DNA of 64,000 nucleotides from Rhopalosiphum padi. Taxonomy: Eukaryota > Arthropoda > Insecta > Hemiptera > Aphididae. The notes below the pieces were generated by a model, which worked only from the letters and a program-made list of their open reading frames with translations, made no database searches and was not told the origin of the DNA. Location of the stretch: contig NC_083597.1 in NCBI RefSeq assembly GCF_020882245.1, positions 43,068,152 through 43,132,151 of the forward strand, written 5' to 3'. The translations under genes and the position numbers were made by a program. This document shows positions 60,128 to 64,000 of this stretch, piece by piece. Every line of letters begins with the position of its first letter. The stretch's first letter is position 1.

Positions 60128-63100
60128 CGTTGTTTAATCAATTGTATACGTATGTTGTATACATATTTTATATGTATATATGTATGTGAGTGTGTGAATA
60201 CACCTTTGTTAGTCAATAATTGATCGGTTGTCCGATCGTCGATGATTCGTCGGGTACGTATATTATTTATATTGAATTATTATTGTCTCTAGGTTTATAA
60301 TATAACATAACTTTTGTTACTGCGTTCACAAATAACTGCTTCATGATTACTGGAAGTGAACAAAAACAATTATTAAATAAAAAAAATGAAACTTTTCAGA
60401 AGGCATTCGCAGTACCAATATTGCCTACTTACTATCATCCCATGTTATGCTACTATGTATGCCATAACGGTTTTTTTATTTTATTTTATCATAGTGTGGT
60501 TTGAAGTTTTCGTAAATTCATCTCAAATTACCTAGATATATAAATTGAGTAAAAGAAGCCCCTAATAAAACAAAAGATAATAATGTATGTTTAACAATTA
60601 TGTTAAGTAATACAATTTTAAATTATACAGACTATGATAAAAGTTTCTATAGAATACATTATGTATTGGAATGTGTGTAAAACAGTTATTTATACAAAGA
60701 CTCCGTATTAAAGTGTATTTAAAATCATATTTACGAAACTTTGATCTTTTTTTTTTTATCTAACGATGTTATTTTATATTTTATATTTATTTTGAAAAGT
60801 TATTTTTTTTAACGATTTGTTTAGAATATCTACAAAATATAACTTATTCGATTTCCTGAAACTTACATTTATTTCAAAATTTTTAATTAAAAGGATACAG
60901 CTATTATGTGTAGGAATATATTATATAGACTGCTTTATGCAGAACATTAAAAATTAAAAATTTGTACACTGGATCCTATGTATACAGAGTATACTGAATA
61001 ATAATCTGTGTTTTGGCATTTTATTGAAGATAAGAGTTCCGAGAAAAATAGTTATTTAAAACATCTGGTTAAAATTAAAGAAAACTAATATAATGTTTTG
61101 TGTCATAATGGAGATGGTGGTTTCTTAGTAGTTGTAAAAATTAAAATAAAGGATTAATATTGAGCATAAAAATTATAAAAATTGTTTAGGTAACTTAACT
61201 TAAGCTTAAAATAAGAATTATGAGAGTATTTTTAGTGATCTTGTAAAATATTTGGTGTACAATAAAGAAGTATGCTCGCTAGAAATTGAAGAAATCAATA
61301 TATTATATTACCACGGAAAAAAAGAAAACTCTGAAAAGAAACTGAATAAAATGAACGAAAAAATAAAAACGTCTGACTAACTAACTAATGATCTAAAATG
61401 TTGATAGAAAAACAAGGTTTAAGAATATTTTTATACCTTTTAACTTTATTATCATATTTAGCAATGGATGGTTTATCCGCATGAATGTGCTACCGCACTT
61501 ATAACTTATAACTTATAATAATACAAATGTGAATAGGTATAGTCTATAAATATAATTTTTATATTATTATGAAGTTATAGGTATTGAGAATGATAGAAAT
61601 AAATAAGTGAATTATTTGCACCATGATTTTGATATCTTAAAAAGCTATATAATGTTTGTAATATAAATTATATTGACTCCAAGTTTCCTAATTGAACTGT
61701 ATACAGAATGAACCACATATGTATTGTGTAATATTATAATGCGGATTATTAAGGTTAATGATTATGCTATGTTATTTAAAAGAATACAATGTATTATATT
61801 GATGTTATAAGTATAATATTTACATTAAATTAATAATTCGAAAATGAGATGTTTATTTCATAACAAGTTTTAAAAGGGGAAAAATATTATTATAAAATTG
61901 TATTATTGTCGTTTTAAAATTAATTAAAATAAAATGCGGTTGTATAAAAATATGATTTTATTTTTCTTTACATACACAATTATTTATATAATAAGAAGGG
62001 CAATATTAATTAAGGATAATAATAATGTTTTTACTTGGGTACATAAAATTCAAATGCGCAGGTTTAAATATTATATTATATCTATTTTTGTCACTATTGC
62101 GATAAACTGCCTCTAGGCTTCAATATTTGATTTTGTTTCAATCCTGAAAACAAAAATTAAAACAATTTTAAATACTAATTTTCACAATGTTAATCTTTCT
62201 TTTTGAATTAATTTATTGAATTAATACATTTTTATTTTGAAATTCTCGAATAGGAATTTTACGTAAGATCTCGGATAACAAATTGTCTTAACAAGAAATA
62301 GTTCACGTTTATTCATAAACAACTGCGATAACGTATATATATGCGTCAATACTGCAGTCAGAGCGCAATATTTTTGATTTTGTTAATATGTTTCATCGAT
62401 AAAATTATTTTAGTGATCCGTATTATACTGTTGATACTTATAATAGTTGTATCATAAATATGCATTTATTTATTAATTTTGTTGAAAAATTAATTTTTAT
62501 CGATGTATACATTTTTTTTTTTTTTAATTCATGTAACACAGCTTCTACATCATAAGAAACAAATTTATAACTATAGGTTCAAAATGTGTATAACTAAAAA
62601 AAAAAACACCGAAAAGTTATTAGCCTACAAATGATTGTATCTTTTATAGTTTCAATTTAGCTATTTTTCAGAATGAATTTTCAAATTATGTATTTATACT
62701 ACATAATTGAAAATCATATTCTAAATTTTTATTTTTTCCATAGAGGAAAATAATATATACATTTGTCTAAAATTGGTCTTTTTGATCAAAATAATACTAT
62801 TATGATGTTATATGTCGAAGGAGATATCTCTAGTACAATTGATTTATAATAAGCGCGTGCGTTTTAGTAATGTGTGGATATATGTCCCTTTTGAAACTGA
62901 TTCATGTCATACCAACACTCTGTCGTAAAATACAAGACAATGATTTGTAAATTTACTGTTTTCGAAAGGTTGACATTTATCAACTTACCTATAAGGTTTG
63001 TATTTTAAAATACTCAAAACATTAAATCATGAGAAATTGACCGGTTTTTACGTGAAATATATATCCCCATTAATATTTAGTTTACATTTATGCAGCACAT

Positions 63101-64000
63101 TAAATTTAAGTGTAACCGCTATTACTGCATTATGCAGTTGAACGTTAATCAAATATTTGACTAATGAAATGTGTGAATATATACTGAGTGGGACCGGCAT
63201 GACGTTCGAGTATTACTTGACTTACTTCGGAGATTTTATTATATAATAGCGCTATTGATGTATCTTATTGATCTATAAGTACTTTCAACTAAAAATCTAT
63301 AATTTATTGGCATTTATTTATATGTGAAGATACTAAAAGTTAATAAAAATACTAACATCTCGTTGTAATATATCACGTTTAGCTATATACACATCGTAAT
63401 AAAATATCGTAAGGCACATTATTATAGTATGAATCGTGCCTGCTACATCTGCGTTTTTCATTTTTATTATACATTTTTTCATCTCTTATTATAACCGTGT
63501 ACGCGGTACTGTATAGTTCCCTTCAGAACTTAAGTATTTTACCTTGTTCTACAGTCTAAATGCTAATTGCGTTATTAATTCAAGGTTAATATTGCACAGG
63601 CCACTCACTCGCATGTTGCCTCGAAAATATCATTAAATGCGGCAACTGTGCTTTATAGGCTTAGTAAACTTTGTGTTCGTGCCCTATATGTGAAGTTATA
63701 TACTTGTTTATTGGTGTGTATTTTTATAAAAATAATAAGTATGACATGTCCCTGCGGTACTGCGTAATATTGTTTTATTAAACTTCACTACAATACAGAT
63801 TTTAGATTAAACAATCAGCATGGTCTGCTTAGTGCTTACTATAAATCAAATTATGAAACGTTTTATACTCTAGTTCTAGTTCTAGTACACATAAATATAT
63901 AATATGGATAGGATTCATAGTGTAATTATACATTATGAATTTTATCGGTTACATTGTCTAGTAGATAATATATGATTTGTATGGATACTGGTTAAAATTT
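60128..64000. other. AT-rich stretch to the window end
   Basis: No exon, RNA gene or transposon end recognised. Short open frames such as 61934-62116 are chance A/T-rich frames. Confidence 0.55.

Noticed and set aside
1..64000. CRISPR arrays, operons, rRNA or prokaryotic genes
   Set aside because: The only regularly spaced repeats are the MULE subterminal arrays and microsatellites; composition and signals are those of an insect nuclear genome.

Overview
The window reads as AT-rich nuclear DNA from a hemipteran insect, most likely an aphid. The base composition is very AT-biased, there are many short A/T simple repeats, the hexamer TAGGTA and its palindromic forms (for example at 21786-21799) recur throughout, and the recognisable transposon relics (a FLYWCH/MULE element, a jockey-type LINE, a hAT dimerisation domain) are of kinds common in aphid genomes. 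The species call is inference. There is no sign of bacterial gene organisation: no operons, no ribosome binding sites, and almost no long open frames. I found no CRISPR array, rRNA gene or convincing intact tRNA.

Most of the 64 kb is non-coding and looks like intron and/or intergenic DNA of a large plus-strand locus. The evidence for a gene is a small set of isolated GC/CpG-rich patches with exon-like signals, all on the plus strand. They are a candidate short start exon at 7894-7939, a 43-nt exon or recursive splice site at 13970-14012, a CpG-rich promoter and first exon ending at 19210 with a perfect NRF-1-type palindrome at 19004-19015, a good candidate coding first exon at 25024-25282 behind a TATA box, a weak start exon at 33069-33123, a 35-nt microexon candidate at 55447-55481, and a TATA-driven exon ending at 60121 whose 3' edge is also a textbook acceptor-donor junction. 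Several could be alternative first exons of one gene. I cannot name that gene, and no exon carries a recognisable domain.

The clearest features are mobile-element relics. (1) A complete but dead MULE-type DNA transposon occupies 15301-17024, with an 8-bp target duplication, 21-bp terminal repeats and arrays of a 43-bp subterminal repeat (core GTAAACTGCGCCC). Its transposase has lost its middle and is frame-broken. (2) A degenerate jockey-clade reverse transcriptase end lies at 40441-41141. (3) A hAT transposase dimerisation-domain relic lies at 29763-29852 on the minus strand. (4) A 1.3-kb element at 36621-37921 is bounded by about 69-bp inverted repeats. (5) Several copies of a MITE-like family have termini resembling ATTCTGAGCGGAGC (1040-1835, 2476-3157, 5485-5575, about 10892-12110, 42969-43237). 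Weaker candidates are a mariner-like terminus near 6816, a THAP-like fragment at 31431 and a Pol III B-box/tRNA-like fragment at 59571-59634.

From about 47 kb to the end, CpG-richer patches alternate with AT-rich DNA (47.0-48.2, 50.9-51.7, 53.9-55.6 and 59.5-60.0 kb). They look like regulatory or promoter-proximal DNA. The remaining stretches are listed as intervals with nothing recognisable.
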